Positions 48,480-56,764 are shown, counted from the first letter of the stretch. The stretch is 64,000 nucleotides of DNA from an uncultured Collinsella sp. (GCA_902493895.1 CABUQW010000007.1:1-64000); one strand, 5' to 3'. The notes: a model not told the origin generated them from the letters alone. A program made the numbers and translations.

Positions 48480-48525
48480 CGGCCCCGCTTCTGTACTGAC
48501 GGATGCGGGGCCGTTGCTATATAAT
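48480..48525 (+). terminator. feoB terminator abutting the next promoter
   Basis: CGGCCCCGC (48480-48488) pairs with GCGGGGCCG (48505-48513), followed by TTGCT. A TATAAT box (48520-48525) for the next gene follows directly. Confidence 0.7.
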
Positions 48526-48558
48526 CGCCTCCGCTCAAAACGATTGGAGACGTTATAT

Positions 48559-49755
48559 ATGACTCAGACAAGGCAAGACGGCATCACGCTCAAGCAATGG
48601 CTCCCACTCGTCGGGCTCACCTGCTGTGCGTTCGTGTTCAACACGTCGGAGTTTATGCCCATCGGCCTTTTGACTGATATCGCCGCGTCGTTCTCGCTCA
48701 CCGAGGCCCAGGCGGGCATCATGATCTCGGTCTATGCCTGGGGCGTCATGCTGCTGTCGCTGCCGCTCATGGTGTTCGCCTCGCGCTTTGAGTTCAAGCG
48801 GATGCTGCTGGGCGTGCTGGCCGTGTTTTCGCTGGGCCAGTTTCTGTCCGCTGTGGCGCCGACTTATCCCATCCTGGTCTGCGCGCGCCTGGTGGTCGCT
48901 TGCGCACATGCCGTATTCTGGTCAGTCGCATCGATTATGGCCTCGCGCCTGGTCGACACTCGCCACGGCGCGCTCGCCATCAGCATGATCGCTACTGGCT
49001 CGTCCATCGCGCAGATCTTTGGCCTGCCCCTCGGTCGCGCCATTGGCTTGGCCGTGGGCTGGCGCATGACGTTTGCCGTGGTCGGGGCCCTCTCAGCCAT
49101 CGCGGTCGTCTACCAGGCCGCGGTGTTCCCGGCTATGCCGGCGAGCGAGCGCTTTACCGTCAAACAGCTGCCCGAGCTGCTCAAGAACCCGCTCCTGATC
49201 GCGCTCTACGCGGTCACGGTTTTTATGGCGACCGGCTACTACGCGGGTTACAGCTATATCGAGCCGTTCCTGGCACAGGTCGCGCACGTCGACGCGGGCG
49301 CCATCACCATGACGCTGACGGCGTTTGGCTGCTCTGGTCTGCTCGGAAGCTGGCTGTTTGGCCGCCTGTTCGATGGGCATCGCTTCCCGTTCTTGGCTAT
49401 TACGCTCTCCGGCGTGCCGGCGGCCCTGCTGCTCATAGGTCCGGCCGCATCGTCGCTCGCTGCGGTTCTCGCTGTTTGCGCGCTATGGGGCTGCTGTGCC
49501 ACGGCCTTCAATGTGGCGTTCCAGGCCGAGCTCATCAAGAACACGCCGGCGGATTCGTCGGCTGTCGCCATGTCGATCTTCTCGGGCCTGTTCAATCTGG
49601 GTATCGGCACGGGCACCGCAATCGGCGGCGCCGTGGTGTCGGGCCCGGGCATCGCTTGGATCGGCTACGCGGGCGGCACGATCGCCGTCGTGGGCGTCAT
49701 CCTCGCCATCACGGTGATGTTCCCGGCCATCCGCCGCGCCAAGCCTGTCGCCTAA
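48559..49755 (+). CDS. MFS transporter, sugar/drug efflux (SotB/AraJ-like)
   Basis: 398-aa major facilitator with 12 predicted helices. The first segment (WLPLVGLTCCAFVFNTSEFM, then PIGLLTDIAASFSL) is characteristic of the DHA1/SotB group. Motif A-like MVFASRFEFKRMLLG follows helix 2. ATG 48559 is preceded by GGAGACG. The frame is open to 48463 but that part contains the promoter. Substrate unknown. Confidence 0.85.
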   Translation: MTQTRQDGITLKQWLPLVGLTCCAFVFNTSEFMPIGLLTDIAASFSLTEAQAGIMISVYAWGVMLLSLPLMVFASRFEFKRMLLGVLAVFSLGQFLSAVAPTYPILVCARLVVACAHAVFWSVASIMASRLVDTRHGALAISMIATGSSIAQIFGLPLGRAIGLAVGWRMTFAVVGALSAIAVVYQAAVFPAMPASERFTVKQLPELLKNPLLIALYAVTVFMATGYYAGYSYIEPFLAQVAHVDAGAITMTLTAFGCSGLLGSWLFGRLFDGHRFPFLAITLSGVPAALLLIGPAASSLAAVLAVCALWGCCATAFNVAFQAELIKNTPADSSAVAMSIFSGLFNLGIGTGTAIGGAVVSGPGIAWIGYAGGTIAVVGVILAITVMFPAIRRAKPVA

Positions 49756-49770
49756 CCACGTCCCCTCATC

Positions 49771-49837
49771 AGTTGCGGTGGAATAGTTCCTGTTTAAGGC
49801 CTCTGAAGGCCCAAGCAGGAACTATTCCACCGCAACT
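49771..49837. repeat. Palindrome family A, copy 3
   Basis: Perfect 22-bp arms, 49771-49792 and 49816-49837, beginning AGTTGCGGTGGAATAGTTCC, loop TTTAAGGCCTCTGAAGGCCC with its own GGCCT/AGGCC stem. It is the best-preserved of the three copies. Confidence 0.9.
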
Positions 49838-49908
49838 TATTTTGGGGAAGAGGATACAAGCCGGGCATACAATGGATGTCGTTGTGTTGAGCTTACCGGG
49901 AGGTTGCT

Positions 49909-51285
49909 ATGTGGGCATACGAGACGACGTTCTATCAGATCTATCCGCTGGGCTTTTGCGGAGCTCCGCGCGAAAACGCCGCGCCCGTTACCGAGGATGA
50001 GCTCGCCCAGGCTGTCAACGCCGCGCCAAACCCCGATGCGCCCATCATGAAGATCGCCCAATGGGCCGACTACCTGCAGGAACTCGGCGTTGGCGCTGTG
50101 CTCATCAACCCGCCGCTCGAATCTGATAGCCACGGCTACGATACGCGCAGCCTGCGCCACATCGACCGCCGCCTGGGTGGGGACGCCGACTTTGCCGCCG
50201 TATGCGACACGCTGCATGCCCACGGCATCCGCGTGGTGCTCGACGCCGTCTTCAACCATGTGGGCCGTGGCTTTTGGGCCTTCCGCGATGTGCAGGAGCG
50301 CAAGTGGGACTCGCCCTACAAGGACTGGTTCCACATCAGCTTTGATGGCGACTCGTGCTACGGCGACGGCTTTTGGTACGAGGGCTGGGAAGGCCATTTT
50401 GAGCTCGTGAAGCTCAACCTGCAAAACCCCGCCGTGGTCGATTACCTGCTCGAGTCCGTGCGCCGCTGGGCCGAGGTCTTTGGCGTCGACGGCCTGCGCC
50501 TGGACGTTGCCTATATGCTCGACCGCGACTTTATGCGCCGCCTGCACGCTTTTACCCGTGAGCTCAAGCCCGACTTTGTGCTGATCGGCGAGACTCTCCA
50601 CGGCGACTACAGCCAAATCGTCAACGACGAGATGCTCGACTCCTGCACCAACTACGAGTGCTACAAGGGCCTGTACTCCAGCTTTAACTCGGTCAACATG
50701 TTCGAGATCGCCCATTCGCTGCACCGTCAGTTTGGCGGCGACCCCTGGTGCATCTACCGCGGCAAACATCTGCTGTCGTTTGTCGACAACCACGATGTGC
50801 CGCGCCTGGCGAGCATCCTCACCGACAAGTCCTGTCTGCGTCCCGCCTACGGCATGCTCTTTGGCATGCCGGGCATCCCGTGCGTCTACTATGGCAGCGA
50901 GTGGGGAATTGCTGGCGAAAAGGGCGGCCCCGATGGCGACTGGGCGCTGCGCCCTGCGCTCGATGAGCCTGCGCCCAACGAGCTGACGGCGTTCATCACG
51001 CAACTCGCACACCTTCGCTCGGCCGACGACGCGGCTGCCCGTGCTCTCAACTACGGTGCCTATCGCAACGTGGTGATCCAGAACAAGCAGCTGCTGTTCG
51101 AGCGCGCCTGTGACGGCGCGACGGTACTCGTGGCGGTGAATGCCGTGGGTGAGCCTTACGCCTTTGGCGCTGGCGAACTCAACGGCTCCTTCGTCGACCT
51201 GCTTGCCGACGATGCGCCCACGGTCGAGCTGACGGGTACCCTTGAGCTTGCGCCCTACGAGGTGCGCTATCTGTTGAGGGCCTAG
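49909..51285 (+). CDS. GH13 alpha-amylase family glycosidase
   Basis: 458-aa cytosolic glycoside hydrolase family 13 enzyme. Region I is DAVFNHVG (112-119), region II GLRLDVA with nucleophile Asp199, region III LIGETLHG with acid/base Glu228, and region IV FVDNHDV (292-298). No signal peptide is seen. The short N-terminus and the NPPLESDSHGYDTR loop suggest a maltodextrin- or cyclodextrin-type hydrolase more than a secreted amylase. The glycosylase gene follows after three bases, so the two share an mRNA. Confidence 0.88.
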   Translation: MWAYETTFYQIYPLGFCGAPRENAAPVTEDELAQAVNAAPNPDAPIMKIAQWADYLQELGVGAVLINPPLESDSHGYDTRSLRHIDRRLGGDADFAAVCDTLHAHGIRVVLDAVFNHVGRGFWAFRDVQERKWDSPYKDWFHISFDGDSCYGDGFWYEGWEGHFELVKLNLQNPAVVDYLLESVRRWAEVFGVDGLRLDVAYMLDRDFMRRLHAFTRELKPDFVLIGETLHGDYSQIVNDEMLDSCTNYECYKGLYSSFNSVNMFEIAHSLHRQFGGDPWCIYRGKHLLSFVDNHDVPRLASILTDKSCLRPAYGMLFGMPGIPCVYYGSEWGIAGEKGGPDGDWALRPALDEPAPNELTAFITQLAHLRSADDAAARALNYGAYRNVVIQNKQLLFERACDGATVLVAVNAVGEPYAFGAGELNGSFVDLLADDAPTVELTGTLELAPYEVRYLLRA

Positions 51286-51288
51286 ATC

Positions 51289-51852
51289 ATGACAGCGCCG
51301 GACGAGGGCTATCAACATATTGAGCATGGGTTTGAGCCTGTGTTCGACCAGCACTCGCGCGTTTTGGTGCTCGGGTCGTTTCCCTCGGTGCTTTCGCGCG
51401 CCAATGCCTTTTATTACGGCAACCCTCAGAATCGCTTTTGGCGCGTGATGGCCGCGTGCCTCGGTATGCCTGTGCCGCCCAACGAGGGCGATCCTTTGGC
51501 AAGCGGTGAGCCCGCGACGCTCGATGCCTCCATTGCCGCCAAGCGGGCCATGCTGTTGAACGGTGGCGTGGCCCTGTGGGATGTGATCGAGAGCTGCGAC
51601 ATTAAGGGCTCGAGCGACGCGAGCATTCGCAACGTTGTGCCGGCACATATCGAGCGCATTACCGGCGCAGCTCCCATTGAGCAGGTGATATGCAACGGTG
51701 GTACAGCTGGCCGGCTCTACAAGCGCTATCTACAAGAACGCACCGGGCTGCCTGCCATCGTCCTGCCCTCGACAAGTCCCGCCAATGCCGCCTGGCGCCT
51801 GGAGCGTCTTGTTGAGCGTTGGCACGAAGCCGTTGGCTGGGCTGTTATTTAA
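51289..51852 (+). CDS. Hypoxanthine (deoxyinosine) DNA glycosylase, UDG superfamily
   Basis: 187-aa DNA repair enzyme resembling the HDG branch (family 6) of the uracil-DNA glycosylase fold. The signature region is VLVLGSFPSVLSRANAFYYG followed by NPQNRFWRVMAACLG. The second motif is LPSTSPANAAWRLERL. It lacks the Zn or Fe-S ligands of other UDG families. It is coupled to the GH13 gene, which is an odd pairing. The next gene is convergent with only one base between the stops. Confidence 0.82.
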   Translation: MTAPDEGYQHIEHGFEPVFDQHSRVLVLGSFPSVLSRANAFYYGNPQNRFWRVMAACLGMPVPPNEGDPLASGEPATLDASIAAKRAMLLNGGVALWDVIESCDIKGSSDASIRNVVPAHIERITGAAPIEQVICNGGTAGRLYKRYLQERTGLPAIVLPSTSPANAAWRLERLVERWHEAVGWAVI

Positions 51853-51853
51853 T

Positions 51854-52516
51854 TTAGATTTTTGTTTGAGCGTGGGCACCCAGACGTTTCAGAACGCCTC
51901 GCCAGATCGGCGCGGGCACGGCTGGCTCGGCGCAAACCATGCCGTCGGTGCCGACGTTGGCGGCATTGCCGCCGCCAAGTCGCTGTGCATGCTCGACGGA
52001 GCAGCCCATGCGCACAGCGCCCACAAGCTTATCCATCGCTTCCGAAAAAGGTCGGCGCAAGAGTCCCATGCGCGGAGAGCGACGAAGCGCCGCAATGCCG
52101 CTGCCGGCGCAGATGGCAACGCCGCCACACCACAATTGGTCATGGCGCTCGCATACCTTGTGCAGACGAACGGCGGTCCCACGCGCCTGTTCAGCGCCCT
52201 GTCGTGCGGCTCGGATCACGGCATAGACACGCGTTCCCGTACCGCCAAAGCGCACAAGCGCCTTCTCGATAGCGGTCAACGTCTCATCGTCAGCCATATC
52301 TTCAATGGCCAGCACGATGCCATCGGCAACGCCGTCGGCATCATCCGCCTTCAAGTCGACCGGGCGGGGGAGTGCGGTGCCGGAAAGTTGAGCATAGGCG
52401 GCGATGGCATCCTGCAGGTCCCAGAGCAAAAACTCAAGATCGGCGCTATTGGGAATACTGATATACGCAATAGTTTGCAGCGTTTTGGGCTTATCGCCGC
52501 GCGCGATCGTCTCCAT
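51854..52516 (-). CDS. Hypothetical protein with flavodoxin-like features
   Basis: 220-aa protein I do not recognise with certainty. The order of segments (AYISIPNSADLEFLLWDLQD, GIVLAIEDMADDE, TRVYAVIRAARQGAEQARG, LWCGGVAICAGSGIAAL, MGLLRRPFSEAMDKLV) resembles the C-terminal part of NAD(P)H-dependent flavoprotein/oxidoreductase-like families. No FMN loop is evident. AAGGAG precedes ATG 52516. It converges on the glycosylase gene with one base between the two stops and no terminator in between. Confidence 0.6.
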   Translation of the reverse strand: METIARGDKPKTLQTIAYISIPNSADLEFLLWDLQDAIAAYAQLSGTALPRPVDLKADDADGVADGIVLAIEDMADDETLTAIEKALVRFGGTGTRVYAVIRAARQGAEQARGTAVRLHKVCERHDQLWCGGVAICAGSGIAALRRSPRMGLLRRPFSEAMDKLVGAVRMGCSVEHAQRLGGGNAANVGTDGMVCAEPAVPAPIWRGVLKRLGAHAQTKI

Positions 52517-52609
52517 GCCATCTCCTTTCCGGCTCGTTTCCGTTTAGGTTACACCGTCTGGCGGCGCCTCGCCGCGCTATCCTAGTGCAACCCTTACGAA
52601 AGGAACGCC

Positions 52610-53746
52610 ATGCGTCTGCCCATGAATACCTCGCTTGCCACGCTCAAGCCCTCCGGTATCCGCCGGATCAATGCGCTCGCCGCCCAGCACCCGGGGTGCA
52701 TCGCGCTCGCGCTCGGCGAGCCCGATTTTCCCACGCCCGATGTGATTAGCGCCGAGGTGACTGCTTCGTTGGGCCGCGGTGACACGCACTATCCGCCCAA
52801 CAACGGTCGCCCCGCCCTGCGTGAGGCGTTATCTGCCTACATGGGGGACGCGGGCCTGGCGTTTTCCGCCGATGAGGTCATCCTGACCGACGGTGCGACC
52901 GAGGCACTGTCGGCAACATTCATGGCTATGCTCAACCCCGGCGACGAGGTCATTATCCCCACGCCGGCCTTTGGCCTGTACGAGAGCATCGTCGTGGCCA
53001 ACCACGCCAAGGCAGTCTTTTTGGATACGGAGCCTGCGCAATTTCAGATTGACGAGGACGCACTTCGTGCTTGCGTGACGCCGGCGACCAAGGCTATCGT
53101 CATCTGCTCGCCCAACAATCCTACGGGTTGCATCCTCAACGCGGCGTCGCTCGACGCCGTGGCGCGCGTGGCGGAGCAGGCGGGCATCTACGTGGTCTGC
53201 GACGACGTGTATAACTGTCTGGTCTATGTGGATGGCTATGAGCGCTTTGCCCAGCGCCACCCGGAGCTGCATGAGCAGACGGTAGTCATCGAGAGCTTCT
53301 CCAAGCCCTGGGCCATGACCGGCTGGCGCCTGGGCTGGCTCGCAGCGGCAACCCCCGTCATCGCCGAGATCGCAAAGGCCCACCAATACTTAGTATCGAG
53401 CGCCGTCTCCTTCGAGATGGACGCCGCAGCCCAGGCCCTCACCGTCGACCCAACCCCTATGCTCAAAGTCTACCGAGCCCGCCGCGAACACGTGCTCGTA
53501 GCCTTAAACGCCATGGGCCTCGACGTAGTAGAGCCCGCAGGAGCCTTCTACACTTTCCCGAGCATCAAAAAGTTCGGCCTAACCAGCGAAGACTTCTGCA
53601 TCAAAGCCATCAAAGAGGCAAACGTAGCCCTAGTCCCGGGCGACTGTTTCGGAACCGAAGGCCACATCCGCCTCAGCTATTGTGTTTCCGACCAAGATTT
53701 GGACGAAGGCCTAAATCGCCTGTCCACCTTCATTTCAACCCTGTAG
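52610..53746 (+). CDS. Class I/II PLP-dependent aminotransferase
   Basis: 378-aa fold type I aminotransferase (aspartate/aromatic group). LALGEPDFPTPD, the cofactor motif ICSPNNPTGCILN, DDVY and the Schiff-base Lys in SFSKPWAMTGWRLGW are present, as is the carboxylate-binding Arg in GHIRLSYC near the end. GAAAGGA lies five bases before ATG 52610. Codon use changes abruptly near 53385: upstream codons end almost only in C or G, downstream TTA, CTA, GTA, GCA, AAA and GAA become frequent. This suggests the last third came by recombination from another lineage. The protein itself looks intact. Confidence 0.9.
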   Translation: MRLPMNTSLATLKPSGIRRINALAAQHPGCIALALGEPDFPTPDVISAEVTASLGRGDTHYPPNNGRPALREALSAYMGDAGLAFSADEVILTDGATEALSATFMAMLNPGDEVIIPTPAFGLYESIVVANHAKAVFLDTEPAQFQIDEDALRACVTPATKAIVICSPNNPTGCILNAASLDAVARVAEQAGIYVVCDDVYNCLVYVDGYERFAQRHPELHEQTVVIESFSKPWAMTGWRLGWLAAATPVIAEIAKAHQYLVSSAVSFEMDAAAQALTVDPTPMLKVYRARREHVLVALNAMGLDVVEPAGAFYTFPSIKKFGLTSEDFCIKAIKEANVALVPGDCFGTEGHIRLSYCVSDQDLDEGLNRLSTFISTL

Positions 53747-53801
53747 CCATCAGGGACGCAACACATCAGCCCACCGACTTAAGGCTTATGAGTGGGGGCG
53801 C

Positions 53802-54020
53802 CGGCCAACGGGAAACCGGGCTGCCCCAAAGTCACCGCAGGCCGCGCCGCCGAAGGCCAGGCGCAAGGTTTCCGTAGATTCCGCACGAGCCGGAAAGCAC
53901 TTAATGTGCTTTCCGAGCGAGCCCAGGACCTGACCGAGCGAAAAGCTTGCGCCTGGCCTTTGGCGGCGCGACCGAGATGGTGGAATTGTGTGCAGCCAGG
54001 GTTGCCGTTGACCGACGCCG
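53802..54020. repeat. Very large nested palindrome (element F3)
   Basis: Outer arms: CAACGGGAAACCGGGCTGC (53806-53824) against GCAGCCAGGGTTGCCGTTG (53992-54010). Middle arms: 53840-53871 against 53942-53973, complementary at 29 of 32 positions, with the shared core AAGGCCAGGCGCAAG. Inner hairpin: GGAAAGCAC (53892-53900) / GTGCTTTCC (53906-53914). No coding potential seen. The right outer arm overlaps the -35 box of the rplJ promoter. The 54037-54060 stretch is untranslated leader. Confidence 0.85.
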
Positions 54021-54036
54021 GGGTCCCCGCCATAAT
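54008..54036 (+). promoter_or_regulatory. Promoter of rplJL
   Basis: -35 TTGACC (54008-54013), 17-nt spacer, -10 CATAAT (54031-54036). Confidence 0.65.
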
Positions 54037-54060
54037 ACTTTCGGTTCACGCACGAATCCG

Positions 54061-54190
54061 CTGCCAGAGACAGCCGGTGCAAACGGGCATTGCCCGCGAG
54101 CTTAATGGGATATCCCGCCAGCCGAGGTGGTCGAGTAGATATGTCTTCTCGCCCCCGTCGCTCATGCAGCGCGGGGGCTTTCTTTTTGGA
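54061..54190 (+). promoter_or_regulatory. Ribosomal protein L10 leader
   Basis: The leader contains CCAGAGACAGCCGGTGC (54064-54080), the form of the conserved L10-binding kink-turn region, GGGCATTGCCC, and a terminator-like stem GCCCCCG (from 54151) / CGCGGGGGC followed by TTTCTTTTT. This is the expected arrangement for autogenous control by L10(L12)4. Assignment is from motif recognition. Confidence 0.7.
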
Positions 54191-54252
54191 CATGCCCCCG
54201 TCACGTCCTTGTGGCGGACCGTGCCCGGAAAGAATTCGAGGAGGTGTAATTC

Positions 54253-54774
54253 ATGCCCCAGCAGTACAAAATCGACAAGGTTGCAGAGATCGAGTCCCGT
54301 ATCGCCGAGAACGCCGGTCTGTTCGTCGTCAACTACAACGGTCTGACGGTTAAGCAGGCTCAGGAGCTGCGTCATCAGCTTCGCGAGTGCGGCGCCGAGA
54401 TGAAGGTCTACAAGAACAACCTGGTCAAGATCGCTCTCAAGAACCAGGAGCAGCCCGAGCTCGACGAGATTCTCGCCGGCCCCGTCGCTTATGTGTTCTA
54501 CGAGTCCGAGCCGGTCGAGGCCGCTAAGGCCCTTAAGGACTTCTCCGCTAAGTCCAAGGGCGTCCTTGAGATCAAGGGCGGTATCTCCGACGGCAAGGCC
54601 GTTTCCGCTGATGATGTTAAGGCTATCGCCGAGCTGCCCACCAAGGATCAGCTTCTCGGCCAGATCGCCGGTCTCATCTCCGGTTTCGCTCGCGACATCG
54701 CTGTCTGCGTCAACGGCGTTTCCTCTGGTCTCGCTCGTTCGATCCAGCAGGTCTCCGAGCAGAAGGCAGCCTAG
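54253..54774 (+). CDS. rplJ: 50S ribosomal protein uL10
   Basis: 173-aa base of the ribosomal stalk that binds L12 dimers. The N-terminal domain (VAEIESRIAENAGLFVVNYN, YKNNLVKIALKNQ) binds 23S rRNA. The C-terminal helix (GFARDIAVCVNGVSSGLARS) carries the L12 sites. GAGGAGGTG precedes the ATG. A promoter and L10 leader lie upstream. In most bacteria the gene is next to rplA; here it is separated by the accessory block. Confidence 0.96.
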   Translation: MPQQYKIDKVAEIESRIAENAGLFVVNYNGLTVKQAQELRHQLRECGAEMKVYKNNLVKIALKNQEQPELDEILAGPVAYVFYESEPVEAAKALKDFSAKSKGVLEIKGGISDGKAVSADDVKAIAELPTKDQLLGQIAGLISGFARDIAVCVNGVSSGLARSIQQVSEQKAA

Positions 54775-54876
54775 TCGCTGTTTTCACCCGCGGCGGCAAC
54801 GCCGCACCCCTGGCGCATTCGCGCCGTGTTTTAACTGATCTCCGTGCATCCGCACGGAAACCGAAAGGACTTAGAA

Positions 54877-55254
54877 ATGGCTAAGCTTACCACCGATGAG
54901 ATCATCGATGCTCTTAAGGAAATGACCCTTCTCGAGGCTTCCGAGCTCGTTAAGGCTATCGAGGACACCTTCGGCGTTTCCGCCGCTGCTCCTGCCGCTG
55001 TTGTCGCCGCTCCCGCTGCTGGCGCTGCTGAGGCCGAGGAGAAGACCGAGTTTGACGTCGTGCTCGAGGGCTTCGGCGACAACAAGATCCAGGTCATCAA
55101 GGCCGTCCGTGAGCTCACCAACCTTGGCCTGAAGGAGGCCAAGGAGGTCGTCGAGGGCGCTCCCAAGGCTGTTCTCGAGGGTGCCAAGAAGGAGGACGCC
55201 GAGGCTGCCAAGGAGAAGCTCGAGGCTGCTGGCGCTGCTGTCACCCTCAAGTAA
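54877..55254 (+). CDS. rplL: 50S ribosomal protein bL12 (L7/L12)
   Basis: 125-aa stalk protein. The N-terminal dimerisation domain (TTDEIIDALKEMTLLEASEL) is joined by an Ala/Pro/Val hinge (AAAPAAVVAAPAAGAAEAE) to the C-terminal factor-binding domain (GDNKIQVIKAVRELTNLGLK, EAKEVVEGAPKAV). ATG 54877 is preceded by GAAAGGA. The hairpin CCGTGC/GCACGG in the gap to rplJ may stabilise the mRNA for higher L12 output. Confidence 0.97.
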   Translation: MAKLTTDEIIDALKEMTLLEASELVKAIEDTFGVSAAAPAAVVAAPAAGAAEAEEKTEFDVVLEGFGDNKIQVIKAVRELTNLGLKEAKEVVEGAPKAVLEGAKKEDAEAAKEKLEAAGAAVTLK

Positions 55255-55281
55255 TCAGGCTTTCTCGCCAGATTTCTTTGC

Positions 55282-55317
55282 AGACGGGGTTCGCATTGCG
55301 AGCCCCGTCTTTTTTGT
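55282..55317 (+). terminator. Terminator after rplL
   Basis: AGACGGGGTTCGC (55282-55294) pairs with GCGAGCCCCGTCT (55298-55310), followed by six T. Confidence 0.9.
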
Positions 55318-55393
55318 TTTTCGGTCCCTCGACATCGGTTGCTCAAACTGCCATGTTCTGTGATTTGTGTCGTATCGGCTGCCTTGCCGTTGG

Positions 55394-55472
55394 GCAATAA
55401 AATTGCACCATTCGAGCAATAATTTGCGTTGACCTGCTGAAGAATTGTCTCTGCCTTGTAGCGACATATAGT
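55394..55472 (+). promoter_or_regulatory. galU promoter region with two palindromes
   Basis: GCAATAAAATTGC (55394-55406) and GCAATAATTTGC (55416-55427) are both short palindromes, 22 nt apart. A -35 TTGTCT (55445-55450) and -10 TATAGT (55467-55472) follow with 16-nt spacing. Bases 55318-55393 show nothing I can name. Confidence 0.5.
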
Positions 55473-55568
55473 TCCAGCGGTAAGATGCTTGGGTATCGCA
55501 ATTTGGTCTGCGGCTGTGTGCCGCACGCATGGGGCGCTTTTGCGCCTGCGAAAGGATCTTTGAATAAC

Positions 55569-56477
55569 ATGAAGGCAATCATCCCCGCCGCCGGTCTTGG
55601 CACGCGTTTTCTGCCTGGCACCAAGTGCACGCCCAAAGAGATGCTGCCGGTGCTCGACAAGCCCGTCATTCAGTATGTCGTTGAGGAGGCGCTCGACCCC
55701 GAGGAGGTCGACGATGCCATCATCGTTACTTCTCCCGGCAAGCCTGAGCTGCTGAACTACTTCCAGCCCGATCGCTCGCTCGAGAACCTGCTGCGCGAGC
55801 GCGGCAAGAACGCCTATGCCGATGCCGTCGCCCACGCTGGCGGTATGCCGGTCGACTTCCGTTATCAGTACGAGCCCAAGGGCCTCGGCCATGCTATCCG
55901 CTCTGCTGCCGACGCCGTGGCAGGGGAGAACTTCCTGGTTCTTCTGGGCGACTACGTTGTGCCTAACCGCGACATCTGCGACAAGATGCTCGCCGTTTCC
56001 AAGGAGCACGGTGGCGCTTCGGTTATCGCCGTCGCTGCTTGTTCGCCCGAGGAAGTCAGCCGCTACGGCGTTATCGCCGGCGAGCGCGTCGGTTCGCTCG
56101 AGGGCGCCGAGGACGTTGCCGATGCCGAGCCGGGCGCTGTCTGGCGTATCGGCGGTCTGGTCGAGAAGCCCGCTCCCGAGGCTGCTCCGTCCAACCTGTA
56201 CATCGTCGGCCGCTACCTGCTGAGCCCGCTGGTCATGGACCTGCTGGCAGATCAGCAGGCCGGCAAGGGCGGCGAGATCCAGCTCACCGACGCCATGGCC
56301 CGTTCGCTCGACCGTGAGGCCATGTATGCAGTCGTCATCGACCCGCTGTCGGGCTACGACACCGGCACTCCCTCTGGCTGGATGGCCACTAACGCCCTCA
56401 TGGCTGCAAGCGACCCCCGCTTTGCCGATGCCTTCTGGGACGCCATCGACGAGCGCGGCGGCTTGATGCGCAAGTAA
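55569..56477 (+). CDS. galU: UTP-glucose-1-phosphate uridylyltransferase
   Basis: 302-aa nucleotidyltransferase that makes UDP-glucose for cell-surface glycans. The N-terminus IIPAAGLGTRFLPGTKCTPK binds UTP. VLLGDYVV holds the metal Asp, and VEKP and GEIQLTDAM are typical GalU motifs. The start is ATG 55569. The gene sits between rplL and rpoB with its own promoter and terminator, an unusual insertion in a normally continuous rplL-rpoB cluster. Confidence 0.93.
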   Translation: MKAIIPAAGLGTRFLPGTKCTPKEMLPVLDKPVIQYVVEEALDPEEVDDAIIVTSPGKPELLNYFQPDRSLENLLRERGKNAYADAVAHAGGMPVDFRYQYEPKGLGHAIRSAADAVAGENFLVLLGDYVVPNRDICDKMLAVSKEHGGASVIAVAACSPEEVSRYGVIAGERVGSLEGAEDVADAEPGAVWRIGGLVEKPAPEAAPSNLYIVGRYLLSPLVMDLLADQQAGKGGEIQLTDAMARSLDREAMYAVVIDPLSGYDTGTPSGWMATNALMAASDPRFADAFWDAIDERGGLMRK

Positions 56478-56497
56478 GCCTTCGGGCATCGACATTT

Positions 56498-56532
56498 ACG
56501 GGTGCGGACCTCGGTCCGCGCCCGTTTTTTAT
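56498..56532 (+). terminator. Terminator after galU
   Basis: Perfect 12-bp-class stem ACGGGTGCGGACC (56498-56510) / GGTCCGCGCCCGT (56513-56525), then TTTTT. Confidence 0.88.
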
Positions 56533-56663
56533 AAGAGCTGCGATTGCCGCCCCTTTGTTCACAGAAAATATATGAACAGATGTTCGATACGCATATATCT
56601 ACCTGCATTTTTTCTGTCGAAAAACTTTGCTACTCCAAAAACTCAATCGCGTCAAGGCTTTTC

Positions 56664-56691
56664 TTGCCCAACGGTCGGTACCTGATAAACT
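56664..56691 (+). promoter_or_regulatory. Promoter of rpoBC
   Basis: -35 TTGCCC (56664-56669), 16-nt spacer, -10 TAAACT (56686-56691), 74 nt before the rpoB start. Confidence 0.55.
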
Positions 56692-56764
56692 ATTAGGTTG
56701 CGATAACTGGCGAAGCTATGCCTCGCCAACCCACCGAGCATTTCCGTGAAGGAGGAAAAACCTG

